Below are positions 8,084 through 16,886 of a DNA stretch of 64,000 bases, piece after piece; positions within the stretch are counted from its first letter, which is position 1, and every line of letters begins with the position of its first letter. The notes under the pieces are model-generated. The model was given only the letters and a program-made list of their open reading frames with translations, did not search any database and was not told where the DNA came from. The stretch is from NCBI RefSeq assembly GCF_003013395.1, contig NZ_PXZM01000014.1, positions 62,001 through 126,000 on the forward strand. Direction: 5' to 3'. The position numbers and the translations under genes are program-made. This DNA comes from Brevibacillus fortis (GTDB lineage: Bacteria > Bacillota > Bacilli > Brevibacillales > Brevibacillaceae).

Positions 8084-8941
8084 ATGCCAATTGTGATTCT
8101 TACCGACAGCGCGTCTGATATCGATGCGTCTGTGAGGCAGTCATTGGGGATCGTGGCCGTCCCGTTGAAAATCATGTTTGGGGCCGAAACGTACGTGGAC
8201 GCAGTGACTATCTCTTCTTCGGAGTTTTTTGATAAGCTGAAGCAGTCGAGTGTGATGCCGACGACCTCGCAACCGTCTCCGCTTGAATTTGCCGAAGCGT
8301 ACAAAGCGATCCATGAGAAATATGGCAAGGACGTACAAATCATTGCCATACTCTTATCGGGCTCCTTATCGGGTACGTATCAATCAGCGATGATCGCCAA
8401 GTCGATGTTGGATGAAAATATCGACATTACGGTGATCGATTCTCGCAAAGCTTCGTTTGTCCATGGAATGATCTGCGTGGAGGCTGCCAAAGCCGCACAA
8501 GCAGGCCAGAACAAGGAGCAGATTCTGGACCAGATTGATCGTTATTTGGATGAGGTGCAGGTATACTTTATTGTGGATACTCTGGAGTTCCTGCAAAAAG
8601 GCGGTCGGATAGGCAGAGCATCTGCCGTCATCGGTTCGCTCTTGAATATCAAGCCGATTTTGACACTGGATGCTGCCGGATACGTGTCTGCTTTTGACAA
8701 GGTAAGAGGGACGAAGAAAGCCCTGAATCGCGTATTTGAAGCTTTGCAAGAGTACGCGCAAGGCGAGTCTGTGAAAATCGCTGTGCTACACAGCAGTGTT
8801 CCGGATCAAGCGGCTGAGCTCTTGGAGCGACTCAAGCAAGAGTTTTCGATAACGGACTCTTGGTTGGAACAGATTGGTCCCGTGATCGGTACGCATACAG
8901 GTCCAGGTCTACTTGGGATCGTCATGGTAAAAGATAAGTAA
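8084..8941 (+). CDS. DegV family fatty-acid-binding protein (FakB-like)
   Basis: This 285-residue protein has the DegV two-domain fold that holds a single fatty acid chain and presents it to FakA. Family markers are ILTDSASDI at the N-terminus, MPTTSQPSP near 58-66, LSGSLSGTYQSA at 91-102 with the conserved Ser/Thr that contact the carboxylate, and GGRIGRA in the C-terminal domain. A GGAGAGGAG site precedes the ATG. Location directly after fakA suggests a dedicated FakA-FakB pair; the chain-type preference cannot be read from the sequence. Confidence 0.9.
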   Translation: MPIVILTDSASDIDASVRQSLGIVAVPLKIMFGAETYVDAVTISSSEFFDKLKQSSVMPTTSQPSPLEFAEAYKAIHEKYGKDVQIIAILLSGSLSGTYQSAMIAKSMLDENIDITVIDSRKASFVHGMICVEAAKAAQAGQNKEQILDQIDRYLDEVQVYFIVDTLEFLQKGGRIGRASAVIGSLLNIKPILTLDAAGYVSAFDKVRGTKKALNRVFEALQEYAQGESVKIAVLHSSVPDQAAELLERLKQEFSITDSWLEQIGPVIGTHTGPGLLGIVMVKDK

Positions 8942-8956
8942 GGTATATATCGTATG

Positions 8957-8992
8957 GAGAGGAGCTTCCCTGAGGTAGGGGGCTTCTTTTTT
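8957..8992 (+). terminator. probable terminator of the yloU-fakA-degV operon
   Basis: An imperfect hairpin (AGCTTCCCT around 8963-8971 with AGGGGGCTT around 8977-8985, including G-T pairs) is followed by TTCTTTTTT. Confidence 0.55.
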
Positions 8993-9020
8993 ATACGTGA
9001 AATACAAGGGGGAGGTTTTG

Positions 9021-9509
9021 GTGAATAAGGATGATTTCCTTATTGAGTTGGAGGATATTGTGTATGACTCTCTATTTATTGGCGGTCATAAAGATGATTT
9101 GAATAAAGAAATTTCTGCCAATATGTGGTCTATTTCTTTAAGTAAGCGGTTAGCTAGTCAGTTCACAGTTTCTGATTTCATGAACTTCTTCCATAAAGTA
9201 ATAGAGAATAGACAGCAGCAAATTTTTAAATCAAATAGTGATCATGGAATGCTGTTATATGTTTGGTTCGATTGGCAGGCTTCGCAACTAAGATTTAATC
9301 TTATCTCTCAGATTCATGAAAGACTCCCCTTTAGCGGAAAGATTGAAATCCTTGATGAGCTTGAACCAATCATTAACGAGTTTATTGATTTTCCGTATCA
9401 TGATGGAATTCCAATAGTAGAAACAACAAACGAAGGAAATGATGTTCAAGCAGATTTCGACCGAGAACTAGATCCCGTAAAGGTATTCCTAATTTCACTT
9501 CCAAAGTAA
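9021..9509 (+). CDS. hypothetical protein, AT-rich orphan
   Basis: This acidic, soluble protein of 162 residues starts at GTG 9021, just after a GGGGGAGG site. I do not recognise its family. It has no signal peptide, membrane helix or catalytic motif I can name. The C-terminal half has a Trp/Phe-rich core (LLYVWFDWQ, LRFNLIS) followed by ILDELEPIINEFIDFPYHDGIP. Base composition is visibly more AT-rich than the housekeeping genes on both sides, and it interrupts the usual fakA-sdaAB neighbourhood, so it was probably acquired. Size and acidity would fit an orphan immunity protein of a contact toxin, but that is only a guess. Confidence 0.65.
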   Translation: MNKDDFLIELEDIVYDSLFIGGHKDDLNKEISANMWSISLSKRLASQFTVSDFMNFFHKVIENRQQQIFKSNSDHGMLLYVWFDWQASQLRFNLISQIHERLPFSGKIEILDELEPIINEFIDFPYHDGIPIVETTNEGNDVQADFDRELDPVKVFLISLPK

Positions 9510-9683
9510 TAAAATGAAATTCATGAAGTTTGCACACTTACATGCTGGCTGTGGGACTCAGAAGATATCCGCTTGACTATCCTTGACGCTTCGCTTCTTT
9601 TCAGAGGGAGTTTTTTCATATAGCCTGATTTGACCGCATGTTGTCAGCATAAATCGGTTATGATTGCTTTACGTACAGTTTCC

Positions 9684-9697
9684 TCTGTAGCGCTTTC
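9684..9697. promoter_or_regulatory. possible cre (CcpA) half-site upstream of sdaAB
   Basis: AGCGCTTTCA matches the right-hand part of the catabolite-responsive element well, but the left half does not match. It lies just before a TACAAT (9711-9716) that could be the -10 box for the serine dehydratase operon, a position expected for carbon catabolite control. Confidence 0.25.
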
Positions 9698-9762
9698 AAA
9701 GGCTGTAGGATACAATGAAAGTGAATCTTGCCCCACCCCTTGTGATTCAGGAGGAGAACCGG

Positions 9763-10428
9763 TTGAAGTACAAAAGCGTATTTGATATTATCGGTCCAAT
9801 TATGGTTGGGCCATCTAGCTCCCATACGGCTGGTGCAGCCCGTATCGGTCGTGTAGCTCGCAAGCTGTTTGGCAGAATGCCTGCGCGAGCAGAAATTGTT
9901 TTTTACGGCTCATTTGCAAAAACGTATCAAGGACATGGTTCTGATGTGGCGACAGTGGCAGGGATTCTTGACTTTGACACGTCGGATTTGCGTCTGAAAA
10001 ATTCGCTGGTGATCGCAGAAAAAGCAGGCATGGAAGTGGAGTTGACCACTTCTGAGGTTCTGACAGAGCACCCAAACACGGCGCGGATCAAGCTGTCCGA
10101 TGATGAGCATGAGATTGAACTCGTTGGTGTTTCCATTGGTGGCGGGAAGATCGAAGTGTTGGAATTGAACGGGTTTTCCTTTCAGTTGGGCTTCGATACA
10201 CCGACGCTCTTGGTCTTGCATGAGGATCGCTTTGGAATGATTGCGGCTGTGGCAAAAGTGCTGACCCAGCACGGCATTAATGTGGGGTTCATGGAAGTGT
10301 CTCGACACACACGTGGTTCGCGTGCTTTGATGGCAATCGAAACGGATTCGACGATCTCTCCGGAAGTCCTGGAGGAAATTCGGCAAATCCCCCATATCTT
10401 TGACGTATCCCTGCTCGCATTGAACTAA
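9763..10428 (+). CDS. sdaAB: L-serine dehydratase, iron-sulfur-dependent, beta subunit
   Basis: This 221-residue subunit works with SdaAA to deaminate L-serine to pyruvate and ammonia. The start is a TTG at 9763 after GGAGGAG, giving a length close to B. subtilis SdaAB (about 220 aa); the frame is open 16 codons further upstream without a good site. The N-terminal block SVFDIIGPIMVGPSSSHTAGAARIG is the family signature, and a C-terminal ACT domain begins near 145 (LLVLHEDRFGMIAAVAKVLTQHGINVGFMEVSR when read across segments). The sdaAA gene follows after 38 bp. Confidence 0.93.
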   Translation: MKYKSVFDIIGPIMVGPSSSHTAGAARIGRVARKLFGRMPARAEIVFYGSFAKTYQGHGSDVATVAGILDFDTSDLRLKNSLVIAEKAGMEVELTTSEVLTEHPNTARIKLSDDEHEIELVGVSIGGGKIEVLELNGFSFQLGFDTPTLLVLHEDRFGMIAAVAKVLTQHGINVGFMEVSRHTRGSRALMAIETDSTISPEVLEEIRQIPHIFDVSLLALN

Positions 10429-10466
10429 GGAAAAGGACGAGCAGGATTAGAGGAGTGAACAACCAG

Positions 10467-11351
10467 ATGTTTCGTAATGTGGCTGAACTAGTAGAGTTGG
10501 CCGAATCTCAGGGGAAGAAGATCTCCGAGGTGATGATTGAAGCAGAAATGGAAGTTTCCCAGCGCAGTCGGGACGCCATTATGCAAGATATGTACGCCAA
10601 CCTCGATGTGATGGAAAAAGCAGTGCGTCGCGGGCTTACCGAAGATATTCGCTCGCATAGCGGGTTGACGGGCGGAGATGCGAAAAAGCTGCAAACATAT
10701 ATGGAGACAAAGACGTTTTTGTCTGGTCCCACACTGTTGAATGCCGTCTCGATGTCCGTGGCGGTTAACGAAGTAAATGCTGCAATGGGTACGATTGTCG
10801 CAACACCTACAGCAGGAGCATGTGGCATTGTACCAGGGACGCTGTTTGCCGTATCCGACAAGCTCCAGCCGACCCGCGAGGAAATGGTCAATTATTTGTT
10901 CACGGCAGGCGCTATCGGGTATTGCATTGCCAATAACGCATTCATTTCGGGTGCTGCGGGTGGTTGCCAGGCAGAGGTGGGCTCTGCTACAGCCATGGCT
11001 GCTGCTGCGATTGTGGAAATGGCTGGCGGTACGCCTGAGGAATCTGCCCAAGCAGTGGCGATCGCGTTGAAAAATATGCTCGGTCTGGTCTGTGACCCCG
11101 TAGCCGGACTTGTTGAAGTACCATGTGTCAAACGAAATGCGATGGGAGCAGCGATTGCGACGGTAGCCGCAGATATGGCAATGGCCGGCATCAAGAGCGT
11201 AATCCCGACAGATGAAGTCATTGACGCCATGTACCGGATCGGCTGCGCCATGCCGACAACACTGAAGGAAACCGCACAGGGTGGTCTTGCTGCCACGCAA
11301 ACGGGCCGCATGATCGAAGCCAAAGTGTTCGGCGTACGGATGGAGAAGTAA
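10467..11351 (+). CDS. sdaAA: L-serine dehydratase, iron-sulfur-dependent, alpha subunit
   Basis: This 294-residue catalytic subunit carries the oxygen-sensitive [4Fe-4S] cluster. The likely cluster cysteines are seen in AGACGIVPG, GAAGGCQAEVGSA and LGLVCDPVAG; a further Cys is in EVPCVKRNA. The start is set at the ATG (MFRNVAELVE), the family's usual N-terminus, rather than the GTG four codons upstream, which overlaps the GAGGAG site. It is translated right after sdaAB, and only one nucleotide separates its stop from the recG start, so recG is part of the same transcript. Confidence 0.93.
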   Translation: MFRNVAELVELAESQGKKISEVMIEAEMEVSQRSRDAIMQDMYANLDVMEKAVRRGLTEDIRSHSGLTGGDAKKLQTYMETKTFLSGPTLLNAVSMSVAVNEVNAAMGTIVATPTAGACGIVPGTLFAVSDKLQPTREEMVNYLFTAGAIGYCIANNAFISGAAGGCQAEVGSATAMAAAAIVEMAGGTPEESAQAVAIALKNMLGLVCDPVAGLVEVPCVKRNAMGAAIATVAADMAMAGIKSVIPTDEVIDAMYRIGCAMPTTLKETAQGGLAATQTGRMIEAKVFGVRMEK

Positions 11352-11352
11352 G

Positions 11353-13407
11353 ATGGCTGGTGCATATCAATCGCCCGTCTCCCTTTTGCACGGGGTAGGG
11401 GAAGAGCGGGCGAAAGCATTTGCAGGACTGGGAATCAACAGCATTGGTGATTTGCTGGAGTATTTCCCGTCTCGTTATGAAGATTACCGTGTGCGCGATT
11501 TGACAGAAGTAAAAGACGGAGAGAGGGTCACGCTGGCAGGTACGGTGTACGGCGAACCCTCTGTTCGTTTTTATGGAAAAAGAAAATCACGACTGTCGGT
11601 CAAGGTTGTCATGGATCGTGTCGTGGTGACAGCTGTCTGGTTCAATCAGACATTTGTCAAAAGCAGGCTGTCGCCAGGCAAGGAAATACTCGTCACAGGA
11701 AAATGGGACAAGCACAAGCTACAAATCACTGTGAGCGAGATGACAGAAGTAGACTCCGAACGTGCGACAAAACGAGGCGAGCTCGCCCCTGTCTATCCAC
11801 TTGGTGGCGATGTGACGCATACACTGCTGCGCAAAACCATTCAACAGGCGTTGCGTCAGTACGGCAAGGAGATTCCTGAGATCCTTCCTGCGGATATTGT
11901 GGAGCGCTACCGACTGATGCCACGGATGAATGCCTTTCAATCGATCCATTTTCCGGAAAATGCGGAAGACGGCCGTCAAGCGCGGCGACGGATTATGTTC
12001 GAGGAGCTTTTTTTATTCCAGTTGAAAATGCAAACACTGCGCAAAATTAATCGCCAGCAAACAGAAGGCGTTGCTTTGGCTATACCGATGGAAGAGGTCC
12101 GGGAATTTGTCAAAGGGCTACCGTTCCCGCTGACAGATGCGCAGAAACGTGTGGTAAAAGAAATTTTGGATGACATGCGGGCACCTCATGCAATGAATCG
12201 GCTGCTGCAAGGGGACGTAGGCTCGGGGAAAACCGTCGTAGCTGCCATCGCGCTGATTGCTGCGGTGAAAGCAGGTTATCAGGGAGCGCTGCTGGTACCG
12301 ACGGAGATTCTCGCCGAGCAGCATGTGCAGTCGTTGACGAAGCTCTTGTCCGAGTACGGCATTCAGGTCGCGCTCTTATCGGGCTCTCTGACGGCTAAAC
12401 GCAGACGCGAAGTCATCGGTTCTCTGCAAATGGGGTTAATCGATGTCGTGGTTGGTACCCATGCGCTCATTCAAGAGGATGTCTTTTTCTCGCGTCTTGG
12501 TCTCGTGATTACGGACGAGCAGCACCGATTCGGTGTGGAGCAGCGGCGAATTTTACGAAACAAAGGGTTGTCACCTGATGTCTTGTTTATGACAGCAACG
12601 CCAATTCCGAGAACACTGGCAATTACGGCATTTGGCGACATGGACGTCTCGACGATTGATCAAATGCCTGCGGGGCGCAAACCGATTGAGACGACATGGA
12701 AAAAGCATGATCAGTTTCCGGCTGTGTTGGAGCAAATGCGGGATGAGCTGCGTAAAGGGCGGCAGGCGTACGTTATTTGCCCGCTCATTGAGGAATCGGA
12801 AAAGCTCGATGTGCAAAATGCGATTGATGTACATGCTCAGCTCACACACATTTTCCCTGAATTCGGAGTAGGCCTGATGCATGGGCGCCTGCCAGCGAAG
12901 GAAAAGGATGCAGTCATGCAAGCCTTTCTTGCGGCAGAGCACGCTGTCCTGGTCAGTACCACGGTCGTAGAGGTTGGTGTGAATGTTCCGAATGCCACCT
13001 ATATGGTCATTTATGATGCGGAGCGGTTTGGTCTTGCTCAGCTTCACCAATTGCGTGGGCGCGTAGGACGTGGCTCTGAGCAGTCGTATTGTGTGCTGAT
13101 CGCCGATCCGAAATCCGAGATCGGAAAAGAGCGGATGCGTGTCATGTGCGAGACGACGGATGGATTCGAGCTGTCGCAGCGCGATTTGGAATTGCGCGGA
13201 CCGGGTGACTTTTTCGGAACGAAGCAGAGCGGTTTGCCGGAGTTTAAAGTCGCTGATCTATTAAGTGATTACAAAGCGCTGGAGGTAGCGAGACAAGAGA
13301 CTGTCAAGCTGGTAGCAGAGGACACCTTTTGGCGGGACGAAAAGTATCACTGGCTGCGTGACTATTTGAAGAATGAGGGCGTGCTGGACGGTGTCGTCTT
13401 CGATTAA
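11353..13407 (+). CDS. recG: ATP-dependent DNA helicase RecG
   Basis: This 684-residue superfamily 2 helicase remodels stalled forks and Holliday junctions. The N-terminal wedge/OB domain lies within about residues 50-165. The helicase core has GDVGSGKT (Walker A), TDEQHRFG (DEQH Walker B), MTATPIPRTLA (motif III), STTVVEVGVNVPNAT and QLRGRVGRG (motifs V-VI). The C-terminal TRG-type block with LELRGPGDFFGTKQSG and the final aromatic residues are intact. Length is normal for the family. The start abuts the sdaAA stop, and a strong terminator follows. Confidence 0.96.
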   Translation: MAGAYQSPVSLLHGVGEERAKAFAGLGINSIGDLLEYFPSRYEDYRVRDLTEVKDGERVTLAGTVYGEPSVRFYGKRKSRLSVKVVMDRVVVTAVWFNQTFVKSRLSPGKEILVTGKWDKHKLQITVSEMTEVDSERATKRGELAPVYPLGGDVTHTLLRKTIQQALRQYGKEIPEILPADIVERYRLMPRMNAFQSIHFPENAEDGRQARRRIMFEELFLFQLKMQTLRKINRQQTEGVALAIPMEEVREFVKGLPFPLTDAQKRVVKEILDDMRAPHAMNRLLQGDVGSGKTVVAAIALIAAVKAGYQGALLVPTEILAEQHVQSLTKLLSEYGIQVALLSGSLTAKRRREVIGSLQMGLIDVVVGTHALIQEDVFFSRLGLVITDEQHRFGVEQRRILRNKGLSPDVLFMTATPIPRTLAITAFGDMDVSTIDQMPAGRKPIETTWKKHDQFPAVLEQMRDELRKGRQAYVICPLIEESEKLDVQNAIDVHAQLTHIFPEFGVGLMHGRLPAKEKDAVMQAFLAAEHAVLVSTTVVEVGVNVPNATYMVIYDAERFGLAQLHQLRGRVGRGSEQSYCVLIADPKSEIGKERMRVMCETTDGFELSQRDLELRGPGDFFGTKQSGLPEFKVADLLSDYKALEVARQETVKLVAEDTFWRDEKYHWLRDYLKNEGVLDGVVFD

Positions 13408-13417
13408 GAAAGGAAAG

Positions 13418-13454
13418 AAGCCTTCCCACTTCAAGCGTGTGGGAAGGCTTTTTC
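13418..13454 (+). terminator. terminator after recG
   Basis: A 12-bp perfect stem, AAGCCTTCCCAC (13418-13429) with GTGGGAAGGCTT (13439-13450), is followed by a T run. Confidence 0.92.
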
Positions 13455-13535
13455 TTTTGTGGGGTGAAACTTTAAGCATGCTCTCGACGTCTATCCTCTG
13501 TAAGGTAAATTTTTCTAGGAAGCGAGGCGAGTTTT

Positions 13536-15065
13536 TTGTCATTGCGAAAAATTCGGGGAATTAGCATGTCCATTGTGTTTGCATTGCTTATCATGACAGG
13601 ATCGGACTTCGCGCAAGCATCTTCCACGGACAGTCGGATTGCTCAGACTGGCCCCTCCCATACGACCAGCCAAGCGACAAAGGAATGGAAGCAAAAGGAA
13701 CTGCCTTACGACTACGCGGCGATGAAAGAAGACGTGGTCATTCAGCTAAACGATACGTCACAGCTCCGCTCTCCTCGAAGAACGGTTGTGGGAACTGCAC
13801 CACAGGCGTACACCCTCTTTTTTAAGGAAGCCGTGAACCGTGGAACAATCGAAGCGGCTATCCGCAAAAATGCCCAGGAAGAGACCAAGAAAGAGGGCTT
13901 GGGTTACGTGGAGCCGATGTTTACGTTTCACTGGGTGCACGACCGTCAACTGCAGCTGCTCGCGACCCTTCCTGATACGCTTGCCAAAGACAGAGACTGG
14001 ACGGAATACGTTTTGAACGTAGCAGGAGCGAAGACAGCGAAGGGAGCCATATTTGACGATAAGAATTACTTCAAGGCGGTGGTGTTTGTTCCGTCTCAGA
14101 TCTGGCGAGTATCCGTGGATGGCAAGGTGAAAGAAAAAATGACGGACTTTGCCGTCAGGACTCCCATGGAGTTTATCGACCCTGAGGAGCGATATGTGTT
14201 GCTGGAGCGATTTACAGAATATTGTGAGTGCGATGCGCGTTTCCCCATGCTGTATTCGATTTATGACACACAGACGAGAGAACTGATCACTTATCCCGTG
14301 GAGTTGACTGACAACTATAGCGGTGCAGGTGACTTCATGGCAGATCGTCGCGGCTTCTTTTTCGCTCATCCACCGAAAGGGACAGAAGTACCGAAAAGCG
14401 AGTTTGCCACTCGTGTCAAGGTAGATGGATACGTACATGGAGCCAGCTTTAGCCATGATCGCAAGCATGTATTGATGGCAGTAGGCAAGACCGAGCAGAA
14501 AAAGGATCTCGATCTGGTTGTGTACGATTTGGCGACTGGAAAAGAACAGCGCCTCCCAGGTGTAATTAAAGGATGGGTTCCAACAGATGAGATGAATGGG
14601 CACGTCCAGCCCGTCAGTTTTATGGACGATGGACGTTACGCGACGTTTGAAATGAGAACAGAGGAAGAAAGTTTTGAAGAGCTTCGTCAACGCTACGATT
14701 GGCAGTTAGGCAAGGTGATCAGCTGGAATCCACCGGTTCCCAAAGAAGCTTGGTCAGGCTATGTCCAGTCGACGGATGGCGCCTATCAAATGTATTGGAA
14801 TGCAGGAGTGTTTAAGGGAGACGTCAAACTGATGGAAATGAAGCCAGATGCGGTATGGATTCCAGGTACTCACCATTTGGTTTATATCGATTGGGAAAAA
14901 GCTGAACAGGGAGCAGAGTCTGTGTCGTCGCTCTTTTTGTTCGATGCCGATCGTAAGCAACAATCTGTGCTGGTGAAAGGACTGCCAGCAAGTGTATCTA
15001 TGTTGGGAGCTAGCAACGACGGCAAATGGCTGTATGTCACGACTCCGGAGCCACTTGCCCCTTAA
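13536..15065 (+). CDS. secreted protein of unknown function, beta-propeller-like
   Basis: The protein has 509 residues with a signal peptide at about 1-28 (hydrophobic core SIVFALLIMTGSDFAQA). The start is a TTG at 13536 after a modest AGCGAGGCGAG site, so it is less certain than most; the next in-frame ATG (13566) would shorten the signal peptide. Several segments (HDRKHVLMAVGK, DLDLVVYDLATGKEQRLPG, SNDGKWLYVTT) resemble the strands of WD40/TolB-like propeller blades. There is a Cys pair in EYCECDARF. I cannot name a family or substrate. It stands alone between the recG terminator and a decayed acetyltransferase. Confidence 0.7.
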   Translation: MSLRKIRGISMSIVFALLIMTGSDFAQASSTDSRIAQTGPSHTTSQATKEWKQKELPYDYAAMKEDVVIQLNDTSQLRSPRRTVVGTAPQAYTLFFKEAVNRGTIEAAIRKNAQEETKKEGLGYVEPMFTFHWVHDRQLQLLATLPDTLAKDRDWTEYVLNVAGAKTAKGAIFDDKNYFKAVVFVPSQIWRVSVDGKVKEKMTDFAVRTPMEFIDPEERYVLLERFTEYCECDARFPMLYSIYDTQTRELITYPVELTDNYSGAGDFMADRRGFFFAHPPKGTEVPKSEFATRVKVDGYVHGASFSHDRKHVLMAVGKTEQKKDLDLVVYDLATGKEQRLPGVIKGWVPTDEMNGHVQPVSFMDDGRYATFEMRTEEESFEELRQRYDWQLGKVISWNPPVPKEAWSGYVQSTDGAYQMYWNAGVFKGDVKLMEMKPDAVWIPGTHHLVYIDWEKAEQGAESVSSLFLFDADRKQQSVLVKGLPASVSMLGASNDGKWLYVTTPEPLAP

Positions 15066-15257
15066 GCGTCATATTCCGTTTCCCCCTTTACTGCGATTGT
15101 AATACGCATGAGTTCAATGCTTTGATGAGGATTGGTCAGCCCGGCGATGATGACGTAGCCGACGGGGTGGCCTGTTTCTTTTTTTTGGCAATCATATGGA
15201 GGATGTCAGGGTTAAGGGAATGGCTGCCGGTGTAGTGTGGCGCAAGTGGATGGTCAT
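15062..15257 (-). pseudogene. GNAT family acetyltransferase remnant
   Basis: On the minus strand an AAGGAGATAC site precedes an ATG at 15257 and 21 codons (MTIHLRHTTPAAIPLT...) before a TGA. After a frame change and an apparent internal loss, the text HPVGYVIIAGLTNPHQSIEL followed by MRITIAVKGE can be read, ending in TAA at 15062-15064. That is the beta4-alpha3 region of GNAT N-acetyltransferases; the acetyl-CoA pyrophosphate loop that should follow is missing. About a third of a normal gene remains, so this is a dead relic. Confidence 0.6.
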
Positions 15258-15277
15258 GTGTGTATCTCCTTTTCCGC

Positions 15278-15640
15278 TTAACATTTGCTTACCATGATCA
15301 GATTGCCGTCGGGATCGCGGAAGTTGAACCAGTGACCATGCTGGATGGGAACGATGACTTCGACTCCACTCTCCTTGAGAAATGCATAAGAGGCTTCAAT
15401 ATCCTGTGTGTTGAAATGAAACAAAGGAGCATCGTCTGCGATGCGCATCGGAAAGATTTTGCTGTCTAAGACGAGCGTCAGTCCGTTTTGCAAGGAAATG
15501 CAATATATATGTCCGAACATAATCGCACCGTCCGTGGGAATGCCCAAGAGACGGCAGTACCAGTCGCGTGCGCGTTCGATGTCGCTGACTGCTACAAAAA
15601 TGGATCCGATTTGGGGGAGCAGGGGGGAAGGGTTTGTCAT
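15278..15640 (-). CDS. VOC (glyoxalase/bleomycin resistance) family protein
   Basis: This 120-residue single-domain VOC protein has two beta-alpha-beta-beta-beta units: residues 10-60 start with IGSIFVAVSDIERARDWYC, and residues 70-118 contain FHFNTQDIEASYAFLKESG and end FRDPDGNLIMVSK. The late Glu/Asp position common in VOC metal sites is here within DPDGN. A GGAG site precedes the ATG. Members include glyoxalases, dioxygenases and antibiotic-binding proteins; nothing visible decides between them. It runs opposite to the AraC-type gene next to it. Confidence 0.82.
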   Translation of the reverse strand: MTNPSPLLPQIGSIFVAVSDIERARDWYCRLLGIPTDGAIMFGHIYCISLQNGLTLVLDSKIFPMRIADDAPLFHFNTQDIEASYAFLKESGVEVIVPIQHGHWFNFRDPDGNLIMVSKC

Positions 15641-15761
15641 TGTGATAGAGCTCCTTTCAATAGGCGTTTTTCATAAGGTGGACCCGTCATAATCGTGCAC
15701 GAAATGTCGGATTGCCCGATTTGGCATTTGCTATTCTGAAGGGGAAAGAGAGGTCATTACC

Positions 15762-16412
15762 ATGGATTTGCTTACAAAGCTGAATGAGGCTCTGGACTAC
15801 ATCGAAGACAATTTGACCAGCGAGATTGACTATAAAGAAATCGCCCGGGTAGCTTGCTGCTCCGAGTATCACTTCAAAAGGATGTTTTCTTTTCTCGCTG
15901 GTGTTCCGCTATCCGAGTACATCCGGCGCCGACGCATTACGCTTGCCGCTTTTGAGCTTGCGGACAGCAACGAGCGGGTCATTGACATTGCGATCAAATA
16001 CGGATACGAATCGGCTGATTCTTTTGCCAGAGCTTTTCAGAATGTGCATGGAGTCACTCCGACAGAAGCCAGACACATCGGCCATTCCTTGAAGGCTTAT
16101 CCACGAATGACCTTTCATCTATCCATAAAAGGAGGCAGTGCCATGAACTATCGTATGGAAGAAAAAGAGGCATTTCGCATTGTTGGTTTGAAAAAAAGAG
16201 TCCCGTTGATTTATCACGGGGTCAATCCGGAGATTGCAGCCATGTGGGCTTCGCTCGATATGGAGACGATTCATCAATGGAAATCGCTATCCGATGTCGA
16301 ACCATTAGGACTGCTCAGCCCGGCGAGTCCGATACTGGCAGCGGCCAGGAGAATCATAGCTAACTTCATGTTGTTGTTCAACGTTTATCTTCCTTTCTTC
16401 TGCATATGCTAA
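15762..16412 (+). pseudogene. AraC-family regulator truncated in its effector domain
   Basis: Residues 8-106 form a complete AraC-type DNA-binding domain with two helix-turn-helices ([16 protein letters not shown] and [17 protein letters not shown]). A GyrI/Rob-like effector domain begins near 127 ([20 protein letters not shown]) but stops making sense after about residue 188 (EPLGLLS); the last 28 residues are read from unrelated DNA. Full-length relatives are about 290 residues. The switch, near 16317, coincides with the onset of AT-rich accessory DNA. The DNA-binding half might still be made, but inducer control is probably lost. Confidence 0.75.
16318..16369 (-). pseudogene. 5' fragment of a signal-peptide gene
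   Basis: On the minus strand an ATG at 16369 opens [17 protein letters not shown], a convincing signal peptide, which then runs straight into the antisense of the AraC gene. It appears to be the cut-off start of an exported protein joined to the AraC fragment at the island's left edge. No good ribosome binding site lies at the usual distance; an AAGGAAG is about 20 nt upstream. Confidence 0.35.
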
Positions 16413-16886
16413 ACAGATCGTCATTTCATATCACGTGATCCGCTTGTATATTAATCGTACAGTGGTCAGAAAGATTTGGTAACAGACTTTGGTTTGAATA
16501 AGAACTGGACTTATGTTTAGGGAAAGCCTCCTCCTTTAAACTAGGGGCACATGATGAATCGAATCCTTGATGTTGGGAAATTAACCGTTTATTCGGTATA
16601 CTCATAGAGTTATGCTATGAATTTCAATTTTGTAGGACTAAGAACGGGTGAATTTTTAATAGCAATATGATTAATAACGTTGTCTATAATCGGCTACTGA
16701 TTTAACTTAACAGCGGGATAACTATATGCGCCATTAAACTAACGGGCAGCATTCATCACGTGAGAAGTGATTTAAGGGATTCAAATTTGCATTTCATCCG
16801 AAATCTATCTATATAATGTCAAACGGTTGTATCATGTTTATAATAGAGTTTTAGAATAAAGGTAATGGAACGAGGGAGCATCATTT
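16413..16886. other. non-coding AT-rich leader of the two-component operon
   Basis: No open frame with a ribosome binding site is seen here. Near its end, TATAAT (16839-16844) about 43 bp before the response regulator start is a likely -10 box, with no good -35 box at the usual distance, which is typical of an activator-dependent promoter. The middle part shows no further signal I can name. Confidence 0.4.

Noticed and set aside
10488-11300. 270-codon minus-strand frame in sdaAA
   Set aside because: It is antisense to the serine dehydratase alpha subunit; the translation is rich in Cys, His and Arg, typical of a shadow frame.
13758-14690. 310-codon minus-strand frame
   Set aside because: It is the shadow of the secreted protein gene at 13536-15065, with no ribosome binding site and non-protein-like composition.
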